A stretch of 64,000 bases of DNA from Hypericum androsaemum. Taxonomy: Eukaryota > Streptophyta > Magnoliopsida > Malpighiales > Hypericaceae. A program made the position numbers and the translations under genes. This document shows positions 33,971 through 46,240 of this stretch, in pieces. Every line of letters begins with the position of its first letter. Within the stretch, counting starts at the first letter, position 1. The notes beneath the pieces are model-generated. The model did not search any database. It had not been told where the DNA came from and was given only the letters and a program-made list of their open reading frames with translations. The stretch is from NCBI GenBank assembly GCA_963995505.1, contig OZ023181.1, positions 9,916,221 to 9,980,220 of the forward strand, in the 5' to 3' direction.

Positions 33971-34986
33971 TCATCCATATCCAATGAACTTGCACTTCTT
34001 GGACTTGGCATCTAGCTTGCTCCTCTCATCTGCATCCACATGAACATAGAAAATACAACCAAATACCCGAAGGTAGGTTAGATCAATCCCCTTACCACTC
34101 CAAACCTCCTCTGATATCCCATTCTCCAAAGGGGATGATGGTCCTCTATTGATCAAGAAAGCTGCGATGTTAACCGCATCTGCCCAAAACATTTTTGATG
34201 GTCCTACCTCTCTCATTGATCATCCTGTTCATCCTCTCTACAATGCCATTTTGTTGGGGGGGGGGGGGGGGGGGGGTTCCAACTAGTGTCTTCTCCATGC
34301 GAATTCCATTCACCGCACAGTAATCCTTGAACTCTTGAAGCTCGTACTCTCTGCCATTGTCGGATCTCAAACACTTCACCTTGAGATTCATCATCTCATT
34401 CTCCACAAGGGCTCTCCACTTTCTGAAGGCATCGAAGGCTTCAGACTTATGTTTCAAAAAGTAAACCTATAATTTTCTCATAGAATCATCGATAAAGGTC
34501 ATGTAATATAATAAACCACCCAAGGATGCCACCGGTGCTAGGCCCCATAAGCCACTATAGATAGACTCAAGCTTCTCTTCCCTCAAGGGTCTGCCACCTC
34601 TCAAAAAGCTCACCCTCTTCTGCTTCCCGAGAACATAATCATTACAAAGACCCACTTCCATTGTCTTGAAGCCTAGTAGTTTCCCTTTTAAGCATAACAC
34701 CCTCAACCCCTTCTCACTTTTGTGGCCAAGGCAACTATGCCATAAATCTGCATCATTCGTAGCACCAACAAGATTTATGCCCTAAAGGGTGTTCCTCGTC
34801 ATATACAAAGTACCCTCCTTCACTCTTTGAGCCACCGCCATATCTCCTTTGGTGATTTTCCATGTCTTGCAACAAAAGGTCATCGCATAACCCTTATCAT
34901 CAAGTTGCCCCACGAAAAGTAGATTCCTCTTCAACTCAGAAATATGCCTCACCCTCTTCAATAATAACAACAACCCATTGGCAGTG
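33971..34986 (-). pseudogene. Copia B GAG-pre-integrase and integrase
   Basis: The minus strand reads VRHISELKRNLLFVGQLDDKGY (34950), then CNDYVLGKQKRVSF, YSGLWGLAPVAS, LRSDNGREY (34370) and QQNGIVERMN (34240). This is the copia integrase core with its second Asp and final Glu. A run of 21 C (minus strand) inside the TPQQNG motif encodes extra prolines without shifting the frame. Confidence 0.87.
34256..34276 (+). repeat. Homopolymer G21 within the copia B integrase
   Basis: Twenty-one G residues on the plus strand. On the coding strand they give a proline run between GT and QQNG, and the frame is kept. Confidence 0.9.
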
Positions 34987-36544
34987 TGACAAGAGGGTTT
35001 TTACACCCCTATGCAATAAAGGGAATATGGGTATGAAAATGTCGAACCACAGGGAGCGGGTTCAAGACATCCGAGAAAATTGCACAAGTAGATTAGGTTG
35101 AAAAATATTTTATTTTATTATTGGAAAAAGTCCAGTCAAGCCAAGACAGAAAGATATCAAGGATATAGCAATAAATGAGAAATGGGCAAGGTACTTTCAT
35201 ACAACCCTTGCAACATGGTCTCTCATTGGCTTATAAAGTACCAGGTGGGCCTAAGTGAGCCTAAGGCGTGGTGCTTCACCTTTTGAGCCCATCACACCAT
35301 AAAGACGAGATCTAGGTTCCAAACGACCCACTCCTTGGACACTCCCTCTCACAATGAGTTGTCAACCTCACGAGTGTGTACGAGTCATTTGTTATCCTCC
35401 CAATCCCAACTAATTAATGAACCACCTAATAGCCAACTAGTGTCCTCCCTATGGTGTCACGGACGTAGGGTCTCACATCATGGATCATTAGTCAAACGGG
35501 TAGTATTTTTGTTCTTCCCATGACAATTAAGTTTGTTGAGCGAGGCTAAGATCAATTGGCAAGAACCTAGGGTTGGGAAAGGATTCTACACTCACAATCC
35601 TAACACGGAGGTCCGTCAAACCAAAGCATTAAGCACTCCACCCATTACATGCTCTCAAGATAAAGCCCCATTCGAAACCAAGTCACGCGGGGTGCCCAAG
35701 GGCACCCGACCCAAAGGAGACTACTCACGCATCATCATTATTCAACAATATTGCATAAACAGAAGAAAAATGTCACAAAAGCAAATGAGAAAAAAAGGGA
35801 AAGAGAAAGCTCAATGTTTGAGAGCCGCTCGAACCCCACCTCGCATCCGCTCCTTGCTCCAAATGCCCCTCTTTCTCTCTAAAACCCTAAATTTAATCTC
35901 TTTGTCCAAGCTTACAAAATGAGAGAGTTGGGAGCTATTTATAAAGAGTCTCTCCCAAAACATTCGATGCCACAAAAATGACCAAAATTGCTTTTAAAAT
36001 ATCTAAATTCTGGGGGCAAAACAGGGCGAGTTCGTCAATCGGCAAACGAAGGCGGTGCTCGGTGGTCTGAAGTTATCACCGTTTAGCGGGAAAGTTTGAT
36101 GCTCAGTGGCTTTCTCGCCATTTGCCTTAGGATTTTACCGATTGGCAGATATCGTAGGAACGGCCTCCTCACCGATCGGCGGATGTTACGCTGCTCCAAA
36201 TCTTCCAGAGACATTTTGAAGGAGACCTTGAAAATTAGCATTCGCCGATCAGCGGGAAGCACTTTTCACAGGGCAAATGCTATTCGGTGCAAGTTTCGTG
36301 GTTCAGCGGATGCATCTTCTACCTGGCTTGCCTCCTCTTGACGTAACTCCCTCCAATCTCTGCATCTTCAGTTGCTCGTCACTCTTGACCTTCCCCAAAG
36401 GATAAAATACACACGAGTGAAATCATTTGAGGTTAGGGACCAAGAAATGGCATATAGACACGAGGCTCAATCTAAAAAGACTAAAAAATGGGTCTAAATG
36501 ACCCTAAAATGCCGTGATGAAGTGTACCTTTTCCAAGCGCATCA
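34987..36544 (-). mobile_element. Solo LTR related to the gypsy-type LTRs at 1075 and 5791
   Basis: On the minus strand it starts TGATGCGCTTGGAAAAG (36544) and continues GGCATTTTAGGGTCATTTAGA, as the 3' LTR at 5791 does. It ends TTTATTGCATAGGGGTGTAA and then CCCTCTTGTCA, parallel to the 5' LTR end. The middle is diverged, so it is a related subfamily. Flanks CAGTG (34982-34986) and GAGTG (36545-36549) match at four of five bases. There is no interior and no second LTR. LTR-LTR recombination after insertion into copia B explains it. Confidence 0.82.
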
Positions 36545-37508
36545 GAGTGTCAATTCAAACATCCCCCTTGCCATAATTTGCAATGCCTCATCATCAGCTA
36601 GATAGACCATGCCTAAATTGCCCAAGGTATACCTCTCCATCATCCCCGCATCACTACAAGAATGAAACAATGCTCCCGAATCTAACACCCACGCCTCCAA
36701 TGGACTACACACACTTAAGATCAACGCATCTGTGGTCCTCCATCGTTGCATTGGCCGACTTGTCCTCCTTCTTCTTTGGTGTCGTGCATTGGTCTCTAAA
36801 GTGACCATATTGCTCATAATTTCAACATTAAACCGAGCTCCTATCCTTCTTCGAACCATCCTTCGACTTGGACTTAGATCTCTTCAATTCCTTCTTCCCC
36901 TTTGACTTAGACTCAGACCTCCTCCTATTACCCGTGCTCAAATTTGCACTCGAGACTACACCAGATTCTTTCCTACGAATCTCCTCACTCATAATTAAAT
37001 CTCTCACCTCATCTAGCTTGAGTGTCACCTTCCCAGTCGAGGCACTAACTGACCGTGCCATTCTAACTATCGGGTAAGGAACTAAGTAAAATTAGAGCTT
37101 GTATCTCATCATCGAAGTTGATCTTCACCGAACTCAATTGAGAACCTTCCTATGCTTGGCCACCGTGGTATCCTCCGCCATCTTAAGGTTAAACGACTTT
37201 CTCATCAAGTGAACCTTGTTGGCCGCCGAGGACTTCTCATACATCTCGGACAACGTTGTTAACATCTCCTTCGTGGTCTTTGACTTCACCGTGTGTAGAG
37301 CCACGTTCCTAGACAAGGACAAGTGCACAATGCTCATCGCCTTACAGTTTAGCAACCTCCACTCCTCCTTCATGTCGTCGGGCTTCAATGGCTGGCCCAT
37401 TGGTGACCGCCAGCCCCGCTGCGGCTCCTCGATTCGCTTCGTCTCGCTTCTCTGGCATTGACTCTTGACCCAATCGATTTCTCCGAGCGTCCTTGGTCTC
37501 CGAATCAT
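36545..37508 (-). pseudogene. Copia B gag and protease region
   Basis: Gag (37508-37134) shows WRLLNCKAMSIVHLSLSRNV, then EMYEKSSAANKVHLMRKSFN, the copia gag pattern. A lysine-rich linker and a zinc knuckle that has lost its cysteines follow. The protease motif WVLDSGALFHSCSDAGMM lies near 36680. It is frameshifted at least twice. Confidence 0.85.
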
Positions 37509-38159
37509 CCTCAGGCTCCATACTCAACATATATATTACATTAGCTTTCATTACGTGAACATTTTCTAGAAGAAGCATGATCTACGTACACGAGTGGTGA
37601 ATGGCTAGAAAATAATGTATAACCATCGAGGAAGAAAGAAAATTTTCCGTAATCTAATAGAATACATTCGAGAACGTCTTTGTGTATTAGGTTATCATCG
37701 AAGAAAGCAAAAGCTTCACTACAATTTTAAACTATACGCAAGATTGCTACCGGTTCAAACTCAAGTGGATTAATTTTGATTATTAGCGCCTATATCGTAG
37801 CAATTGTTAAATTGATAGTCATTTATCTTTTGATATTTTTGGGAGGAAATTATTACTTAGTGGCACATTTGGAATAGGCGACTAATACATATATACATAT
37901 ATGGTGTATTTTTTGGTGAGTAATACATGCTATGTATAACCAATCCCGTTTCTTTTCCGACAGTAATGATCAGACACCGCTGGGTGGGTCGGGTGATGGG
38001 TTATTGTTGCAGGGAAAAGGGATACAATAACGTAAGATTTTTTTAGATGAATTCAGAGTGGTCGTCCCAAAGTCGGCCTAACGAAGAGGGAGAAAAAAGA
38101 GCTATGCTAGATTAAAGCTATGCTAGACTATGGAAAGGAAAAGCATTACATGAAAAAGT
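37509..38159. other. Non-coding spacer
   Basis: No gene supported. The part after about 38005 (TGTTGCAGGGAAAAGG) may be the U5 end of the LTR-like region that continues beyond the LINE insertion at 38175. Confidence 0.35.
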
Positions 38160-38744
38160 AAAGTAGGGTTGGTTGTTAGAGGTCGGCAGATTGGTTAGGC
38201 GGTGGCGGTGCTTAGATTAAGGCTTCGATGTTTGATCAAATTGTAATAGGAAATCGCAGTTTCAATGGGTGTTTAGGCGCTCTTTTTCTCTGTCGTTAGG
38301 CGGTGGCAGAGTTTTTTACAGAGGCTTCCGGCTGCAAACGTTCACATTAGGTGTTAAGGTTTCCGTTTTCTTTTCTCCTCGAGGTGGGAGGGCGGGTGGC
38401 ATCCCTTGCAAGGGATATCTCGAGGCTAGATCGACAGGTGCCCAGTTATTGGACTAATGTCTGGTAATTGGGTCCCCAGACTGGCGACTTGTGGTTTCAG
38501 CGAGGTAGCGGATAGGCGACGTTTCTCCGGCCTGTTGGTTGGGGGCATCACTCCAACTGTCCGACTTGTGAGTTCAGCAGAGTAGGACTTAGAGTGTTCG
38601 GGCTCTCCTTTGATCTGTTGATCAAGGGGTCCTACCCCTTTGACTAGCTAGGTTGTGGGTTCAGCTGGGGTTTTTTGTGGTCTTGTACACTTTTTTCTTT
38701 TATTTATGAAGTTCTTTTCTCCGCCAAAAAAAGTAGGGTTGGTT
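38160..38744 (+). mobile_element. 5'-truncated LINE-type insertion with 15-bp target duplication
   Basis: AAAGTAGGGTTGGTT at 38160-38174 is repeated at 38730-38744. The 555 bp between ends TCTCCGCCAAAAAAA, the A-rich tail of a plus-strand retroposon. The body has no intact frame; it looks like LINE 3' untranslated sequence. Removing it joins the flanking LTR-like DNA. Confidence 0.75.
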
Positions 38745-40504
38745 ATTGTGTTGTCAGATCCTCATTCTCCTTCGTCTAAGCCCTGTTTATATAGGACACC
38801 TTGACCTAGTCTCAGCCTTCAAATTAGAAAATTTTACATTAGGCCATTTCCAACTCAACCTAGCCTAGAATAGGAAAGTCCAGACCGACTCCCTAAAACA
38901 AAGAGATCTGGTCTCAAATAGGAATGATCAGGTTGTGATGACCAAACAACTCCGACCTAAATAGAAACATTCCAAGCCTTGGCCGAATATTGGAAGATCT
39001 GGCTCAAACAAGGAAACACCCAATTTGTGACAGAATATCAGAGAATCTGGCTTAAAATAGGAAAATCCAGTCTCGGTCTAGTATAGGGAAAACTCCAAAC
39101 GCGTTCAAGCCAACTTCATGCACCGGCCCGAGTGTTTGTCCCAAATGGACTTCAATGAGCTGAAAACATCCAAGCCAACAGGAAGAGAACACTCAAGGCA
39201 GATTAATGAAGTCCAAGTCCAATAGATAGGCCAGGCGGATGAGTGAGTACGAGCGGACAAAACCATTCAGACAAAAGAATTCCATGCTAAGCGGGCAGAC
39301 AAAACCAACCAATAAAAGAATTTGATGCTATGTAGGAAAATGAAACCAACCGGACAGAATGAACTGACATCAAGTGGGCGGACAAAACCAACCAGTAGAC
39401 GATAGATACAACCGGATGAAATGAACCAACACCACGTGGGCGGACAAAACCAACCAGCAGATGATAGATGCAACTGGAAGAAATGAACCACCACCAAGCG
39501 AACGAGCAAGACCATGAGGTGGAGCAATCCGCCTAACCCCTTGGAGGTGGAGCAATCTGTCTACCCCCCTTAGAGATGGAACAATCTGCCTTCTTAAAGG
39601 TGGACTCAGCTTGAAATAGATTTTTGACCTTCTTACGCTTCGAATCGGAAGAAGTCATAAACTACAAAGTTGTAGGTCCTTCTCTTATCTTTCTATGGCT
39701 GAAAGAATCAACTCAATTTGATGATCGATTCACAAGTTATAACTAGTTTACCAAAGATGAATATTGTTGGTCCATTGACAACAAGCCAACGTAGATCGGG
39801 AATAAAATGCCAAGGTGAACCGAGGACGATATGCCAAGGCGGTCTCTATCGAGGATGACCATAAGGGCCCTCGACCAAAGGAAGAACATTGTTGGTCTCA
39901 ACCGATGGGAGACCATTGCCGATCTGGACCGAGGGAGACCATTGTAATAACCTAGTACGATCCCGACCAAGGGATCGAACGTAGTCTTGCGAGATGAAGG
40001 GTTGGAACCGATCTTGCCAAGCTGAGGAACTCAAAATGTATTGACAATGCCGAGATTTTTTTTGTCTCTCAATTGTTCATATTGCGGAACTATGGCGTAT
40101 TCAAGTTTTTTCCCCGAAACCATACGTGATATTTTGATATTTAATCCAAATTGTCGTTAACACACATCTGTACTTAAAATCCTAATTTGAAAACTTAGAT
40201 TACTGTAAAATAATTTTAGGTCACTTGATTTACACTTTGATTGTATAACTTACATACACACAAGGGCAGAGATATTTTCTCCCTCCTAAAAACCTCTCGT
40301 CTAACTTCTCAAATTCGAAAACCACAACCATCACTAAAACTCTCGCAGACCTAAACATCTTCTTCTCCATTGCCTTCTTTGGGTTACACTATCGTTTCCC
40401 CCTCGCCCCACCTTTCCATCAGCGGCATGGTTTAGGGGAGGCGGTTGAACCTTTTCCACCTTAGATGGCGATATCAACAATGCCTTTTGTCAACAATCTG
40501 CCTC
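38745..40504 (-). other. LTR-like, repeat-rich DNA without a gene
   Basis: On the minus strand a TATA-like CCTATATAAACAGGGC lies near 38785-38800, followed by a pyrimidine-rich start region, as in an LTR. The stretch 39760-40030 has repeated CCATTG, GACCGAGG and GATCGGG blocks. I could not fix both ends or a target duplication, so this is only a possible LTR remnant. Confidence 0.35.
39240..39520 (+). repeat. Degenerate tandem array, unit about 62 bp
   Basis: GGGCGGACAAAACCAACCAG occurs at 39376 and 39438 (62 bp apart), with more diverged GCGGACAAAACCA and GGGCAGACAAAACCAACC copies upstream and a GGTGGAGCAATC repeat downstream. Confidence 0.75.
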
Positions 40505-41852
40505 TGATAGGGGTAAATTTAGCTGATAATCTACCTAGTCTATACAAATAGTATAAGGAATAAGTATGTTTGAGTTGAGAAATTGACACGTTAATCGAGG
40601 CAAAATTGTTCAAAGAGGATGATTGCGCGTGTAGAGCAAGAAACGTATGAAAGCTACGTAAATAAACAGGAATATAGAATGGTAACTTAATCAATGATAA
40701 AGATGAGCACAATACTCTAGCACGTAGACATATATTGGATATGGATTTATTATGACCTAGTATCCATAGTTATCTAATGCAACTATCCCCAGCTCTCATT
40801 GTGAAATATGCAAAACTGAACTTCCCCCAAGTCGAAGTTTGATCACTGTGCGACGACTTAAATATATTTCAAGTTATGAAGTTCTCTCCTTAAAGATCAC
40901 CTTTTGGATAGTTCGATCTCTTTGTGGTACCCTTCGGATGTATTGACCGGCTAGAGCCATTATCCCACTCTCCTCTCGGTCGCGTAGGAGCAACTAGACT
41001 CAGAGCCTACCTAACAAGGTAAAGATCACTCCGGCATATTGCTAATCTCCTATCAACCTCCTAGTAACTACCGAAATCCAGATCTAAACTGTTAAGTTAA
41101 ACTAAGCATTAAGCACATCGGTTAATAGCTATTACTTTAGACTTTCAATTCGTAACCAACTCCTTCAACTAGGCCATATGGGCGCCACACTCAATAGAAG
41201 ACTACTCAGGGACTCATATCAATCAAACTCAACATCATGATAATAAAATGCATAAAGAAAAGAGTAAAGGGAAGAAGTCAACAGTATGATGGAAGTCTCA
41301 CTATCAATAGAAAAGCACCAAAAGTATTCAAGTGAAATGTAAAGAGAGAGAAAAAGATGTCCCAAACCCTAGACCTTCTAGGGTTTACATAAAAAACTAG
41401 AATGAAAAAACCTAATGACGACATTCAAATGTTCTGGAATGACGTGGCTTTTGAGGTTGGCATACACTGAAGATGAGTACGTGTTCGCCTATGCTTGTGA
41501 TCATGGAATCTTGCGTACATCAGCTGAGTCTTAGCGAAGGCAAATGCTTATAGTCATAGAATTTGGCTTACGCTAGCAAGTTTGATTGCAGAATCCAGCT
41601 TACGCGAGTTAGGCATCGGCGTACGCTGGCTAGCTCCTAACTCTTATATCCTTTCGAATCTCTTTGCTTCTTTTACTCATATGCTCCATACTCGTGTCTT
41701 TTCCAAATAACTCTCGAACTCCAACAAAACTAGAAAAAGTGTAAACGTCCACTCTCACGACTTAATTGACATAAATTAGTATAAGATACGACATGCTAAT
41801 ATGAAACTAAGCAGAAAACACTACATATAAGTATGCGATTAGTCTCACATCA
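40505..41852 (-). mobile_element. Solo LTR, gypsy-type, with perfect target duplication
   Basis: On the minus strand it starts TGATGTGAGACTAATCGC and ends AAATTTACCCCTATCA (1348 bp). GCCTC flanks it exactly at 40500-40504 and 41853-41857. The beginning is like the LTRs of plant Tat/Athila-type elements but is a different family from that at 1075. There is no interior or coding frame. Confidence 0.82.
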
Positions 41853-42121
41853 GCCTCTACAGTAGAGCTACGACGCCTTACATGATTTTTTCAGTGGGTT
41901 CTGCTCTGTGATCGACACATATATAACTACTAAAAGATCAAAAAGGGAATCCAACTTTGAATTCATCAGGGTGCCCCAACATATAGACATAGATTCCATT
42001 ATCCTCAAGGTTAATGGAATCAACTGTTTATGTCTAAAGCGAAGTTCTTAAGAGGAGGAAAAATGAGCACCGAATTTCCTGTAGACGCTCAGCGCAAGGT
42101 TTTATATATTCAAAGATCTTA

Positions 42122-42565
42122 ATGGGTGCGCAAGAACAAATCTTTTTTCGAAGTTCTTCGTTCATCCAGCAGCACAGACCCTTTCCAGTAAGGATGACAC
42201 ATAAAGGAGGTGGTGGAAGAGTCCGAGTACCAACCTCCGGAGGAACTGCAAAACAAATGGTTAAGCCACTACTTGGTGGTCACTTTTATGGACTCAGGGC
42301 AAATAGGTTCATTCAACCGAATTTATCTAACTACAGGGTGAAAGCATTTGAGATCAAGTCCCTAGGTGGAGCAGTGGTTCTCATATCCTTTTCATTGGTT
42401 GAGGAGATGTTGTTATGGAGCAAGAAATTATGTCCTTATTTAAAAAAAATTTACAATAGACACTGAGATTGAAAGCCAAAACGAGGAGTCTCTCGCTTCA
42501 AATTCAAGGAGTTCCCCTTCATGTTTTGTCAAACTCTTTTCCGGAATGGCTAGTCTCTTTCTTAA
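42122..42565 (+). pseudogene. LINE ORF1 (gag-like) fragment, left of the Harbinger insertion
   Basis: The plus-strand frame includes GGHFYGLRANRFIQPNLSNY, then LGGAVVLISFSLVEEMLLW and, in a shifted frame, LQIQGVPLHVLSNSFPEWL. The LGG-VVL-F and GVPLH pattern is the DUF4283-type region of plant LINE ORF1. It ends at TAA 42563-42565, where the PIF/Harbinger element starts, and resumes at 48204. Confidence 0.6.
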
Positions 42566-43108
42566 TAGCTTGTTTGGAACCAAATCCCATGGAAAAATAA
42601 TTCTATTCCTAATTCTTAATGGAAATAGAATGGAGTCACTTTCCTAATTTCTTGTTTGGAACTAAAACTTACACATAGGAATTCATTTCAACGTTTTACA
42701 ATAATACCCTTACACATCTTTTAATAAAACCCATATTAGTGATCAATTGCCTGCTACGAACTAAAGATCTGCTGCAAAAAATATCCAATAATGATCATGT
42801 ATACCAAGTGATCAAGGGATGCTGCTAACTAAAGACCTGCTGTGAACAGATCAAATTCTAATTCAATGGACGTGTAGCATATTAGTGCTCAAGCATATAT
42901 GCCTTTGATCTAGTTCAATAGCATGTATAACAAGTGAACTAAAGACATGCTGAGAACAAATTAAATACTAATTTGAACCTGTTTACTCAGTTTATTGTAC
43001 TGATCAAGCCTGTAGTAAAAAATAAAGTTCTTAACAACTCAGTCAAGTAAAGACTAAAAAAGAAGCAACTGAGATCGAACAATGCTTCTTTAGACCAATG
43101 AAATATGT

Positions 43109-44408
43109 CTAGTCATAAATCTTTCTCAATAACCACTTAGCGCGCATCTCTTGTGGTATGGCAAAAAATGCATCCGCACGTCTTCGATCAACCATAAGGT
43201 ACTCAATAGCATCAACGAAATAATCTTCAGTAAAACTCATTTTCTTCAACTCTTCCACAATCTCTTCTTGGGGCCTACCTTTGACAGTTTATGTCATTTC
43301 CTTAATCGCATCTTTCACCTCACTCATCTCAGCTATAATAAGGTCCATTAGAGCAAATTTTTTTAAAGTTTTGGACTTTGGTTTGGGTCCAGACGAAGAC
43401 CATTCTTCCCTAGAGTTAGTTGGCAGACTAACTTCAACAAATGGATCAAAACTTTTCAAATGTATTTCTTGTCTTGCTTGCATCTCATCCAGCTCATCAA
43501 TACTAACATTAGCCGTTTCTTTTTGCCACCTATGTAACTTCTCTTTAGCACTCTCTGCCTCATTTCCAGTTGCTCGATCTTTTATATTTATCTCACAGAG
43601 AAGGTCCAAGTTATGCAATTCCTTGTCTCGAATTTGATTGAAATTATTTTGAGCCTGCAGTATAATGATAATAATAATGATCAACTTACATACATTTTAC
43701 AAGTCAATATCATAGAATTTTATATTGTCATTCATTCCAATGAGCAATTTAAACAAGGACAAGAAATAAATGCTGCTTTCGTCACAAAGAAGCCAATATC
43801 GTAGAATTTTATATTGCTATTCTTTCCAATGAGAAATTTAAACAAGGACAATGCAATTATCAATAAAGCAAAACAAAGGCAAAGTGGATCAAACTATTTG
43901 TTTATAACAACCCTGACCTGTACTTTCCAACAACAAATTACCATTCAACAGAGCTTTGCCAATTCCTTTCCGGTTCCAACAAATAATGTAGTTTATTAGC
44001 AAGCAAACTAACCTTTATAACATTATCCCACAAATCATTTGACGCAATGATCTTTTTCTTTATGTCATCCCATGTGAAACCACTCTTTTTTGTGATTAAA
44101 TCAAGCGCCAAACTCAAATCTTTCTTCAAAATTTTTAATCTATTTTGTAGCTTCTCCGTAGATAGCTTGACATTGTATCACTTCTTCAAAGCATCACAAG
44201 CTATAGCATATGCATGGTTGGCGAAACTCTTATCGTTCTTTTGTCCCTTCATCTTCTGTTCTCTTAGAACTTCTAACATGATCTTATCCATTTCTCTGGT
44301 CCATCGAATATAACCCTTCCCTTCATTTTCACATTCACCAGCACCTTCGCCATCAAAATTTTCTTGTGTTCCACTTGATCTATCTTTACTTTCACCTGGA
44401 CATGCCAT
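43109..44408 (-). pseudogene. Harbinger ORF1: Myb/SANT-like DNA-binding protein
   Basis: This reads on the minus strand from MACPGESKD (44408). A Myb/SANT-like domain begins YIRWTREMDKIMLEVLREQ. Then come KKSGFTWDDIKKKIIASNDLWDN, an intron-like gap (about 43930-43650), the KELHNLDLLCEINIKDRATG block, and a C-terminal helix region ending LLRKIYD at 43109. In PIF/Harbinger elements this partner protein works with the transposase at the transposon ends. Nonsense codons occur at about 44176-44178 and 43287-43289. The start is chosen as the first Met giving a normal Myb-like N-terminus. Confidence 0.8.
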
Positions 44409-45081
44409 TTTCACCTGGACATGGCATTTTTTACTAGCTGAAAGACGAAACAAATTAGAAACAAGCCAACCAAATCAGACAGGTTCACCAAAGTTGTCAA
44501 TTTGTTGCAACATTGGAGCAACTTAAAACATCGCACAAGCAACATGTCCCACAAGAAACTGAAAAAAGAGGCTGCCAAAGTTTAATCCAATAGGCTGCCA
44601 AAGTTCCAAGTTTCATGTACAACCTGTATGCAAATTAAATTAGTAGAAACTCAGACCAGGTTGTACATAAAAGTCCTTGTATAATATAGACTCAAATAGA
44701 AGCATAGTAGGAACTTAAACCAGAATCTTTCTTTCTTGTCACCAAAACCAACCCAACAACAACACTTCAACTACTGCTATTAGGACACACACAGAGAGAT
44801 TGTATAAGAGATGCAAATAAATATGCATAAACTAAGACATATAGATTGAGAACCGAGAGTTACAGTTACCCAAAAAACATGTCCAAACAGAGAACCATCT
44901 AAGAGTTGAAAGTACAATTACTTGAAACCAGTACATAATTTTCCTATTTTCTATTATTTTTACTGTAATCATGCCACATTTGTGCTGCAATTGATTCTCT
45001 CAGTAGTTCTCCTTTCTTCCCAACAACGTCTCTCGAGACTCCAATGTACTCTTCATAACTCAGATCTGAATTCATAATAGG

Positions 45082-46240
45082 CTAGTCAACTTTTGCCAAT
45101 ATTGATGCATCCATATCAACACCCAAAAGATAGTTGTGCAATGTGTAGCAAGTAAGAATCATTTCTAAAGTAGTCTTTGAGTTAAATCTTGGCTTTTCTC
45201 CATAATCAATAATGGGAAAATGATTCTTTAACACCCCGAAGGCTCTTTCAATTGTAATACGCAATGATGAATGCCGAAAGTTGAAAAGCTCTTGTGGAGT
45301 TGAAGGAGGGTAGTGATGTGAATACTCCTTTAGGTGATAATGCGTATTCCTATAAGGAGTAACGAACCTTGACCTTAACATATATCCAGCATCAACTAGA
45401 TAATATTTACCTATAAAGAAGAGAGAAAATATTTTAGAAAAAGACCTATTAGCTTATCATACCTTGAAAAACTAGAAAAGAGCTATTAACCAGTGCCTCG
45501 AGGAACTATCAACTTATCTTCTCTTCTAAGTGCATCATCTAAAATTCTTGAATCTGATGCAGACCCCTCCCAACCCAGCAAGACATAGGTAAAACGCAAA
45601 TCAAAGGTGCAAGCAGCCAATACATTTATTATAGGGAAAAACTTCCTTCCACGATATCTTGAGACATCTTTGTTTCGTACCATTACCCGGATATGAGTTC
45701 CATCAATTATGCCCACACAATTCTAAAATTCAAAAGATAATTATGTTAACTAATAGATGGTGAATTAGTTTGCAAGTGTAAAACTAAACTAGAAAACCAA
45801 CCTCGAAGTATGGATTAAATCTTCCCCCGCTATATTTTATTTTGTAGGGAACATTTTTACCATCTGGTTGGATCAAAAACCGATCTTCAAGGGATATGAT
45901 AGCTCTCAGGACTTGATAGAAGTGATGGCTAACTGTCTCACTAGATCGCCGATACAGCAGTGAAGATAATGAACTTCTAGTACCATGCGCTAAAACATGG
46001 AGACATTTAGAAACTTGCTCTTCAACATAACTATACTGATTATAACTTATGAGACCAGTCCGCTTAACAACTCGAAAAGGGTCTTAAATGCACTAGGAGA
46101 CATGCACAAATTTTTATGACAAATATGTTCATCCATCAACTCGTACATTAGTTCTCGTCTCACAAGTTCCCTTCTTCTTTTTGCTGGTTGAATAAGCTCT
46201 CTTTCCACAACATCTTCACTTTCATTGCTAGCTATAATTC
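45082..46240 (-). pseudogene. Harbinger DDE transposase, three exons, frameshift in exon 1
   Basis: Exon 1 (about 46240-45802) gives ELVRRELMYELMDEHI and, after a frameshift near 46065, EEQVSKCLHVLAHGTRSS and FYQVLRAIISLEDRF. Intron 45801-45723. Exon 2 (45722-45491) carries NCVGIIDGTHIRV with the first catalytic Asp, YRGRK, and GWEGSASDSRIL. Intron 45490-45411. Exon 3 (45410-45082) carries YYLVDAGY with the second Asp, and RITIERAFGVLK with the catalytic Glu. Both introns keep GT-AG and the frame closes across them. This is the HARBI1-type transposase order. The frameshift in exon 1 would block a full product. Confidence 0.88.

Larger units (their letters stand above)
32567..37508 (-). mobile_element. 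Ty1/copia element B, 5'- and 3'-truncated, split by a solo LTR
   Basis: Minus-strand domains are in copia order: gag (37508-37134), degenerate zinc-knuckle and protease region (37061-36545), GAG-pre-integrase (34973-34782), integrase (34706-33971), linker (33890-33626), RT (33613-32567). RNase H and both LTRs are missing, and the RT ends where the hAT-like segment begins. A solo LTR (34987-36544) separates protease from GAG-pre-integrase. Numerous stops and frameshifts show it is inactive. Confidence 0.88.

Noticed and set aside
38005..40070. A complete LTR retrotransposon or solo LTR
   Set aside because: The TATA-like box and start region are suggestive, but neither a matching second end nor a target duplication could be found.
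43289..43684. Plus-strand frame (43281-43637) as a gene
   Set aside because: The minus strand carries the Myb-like ORF1 continuation with recognisable blocks.
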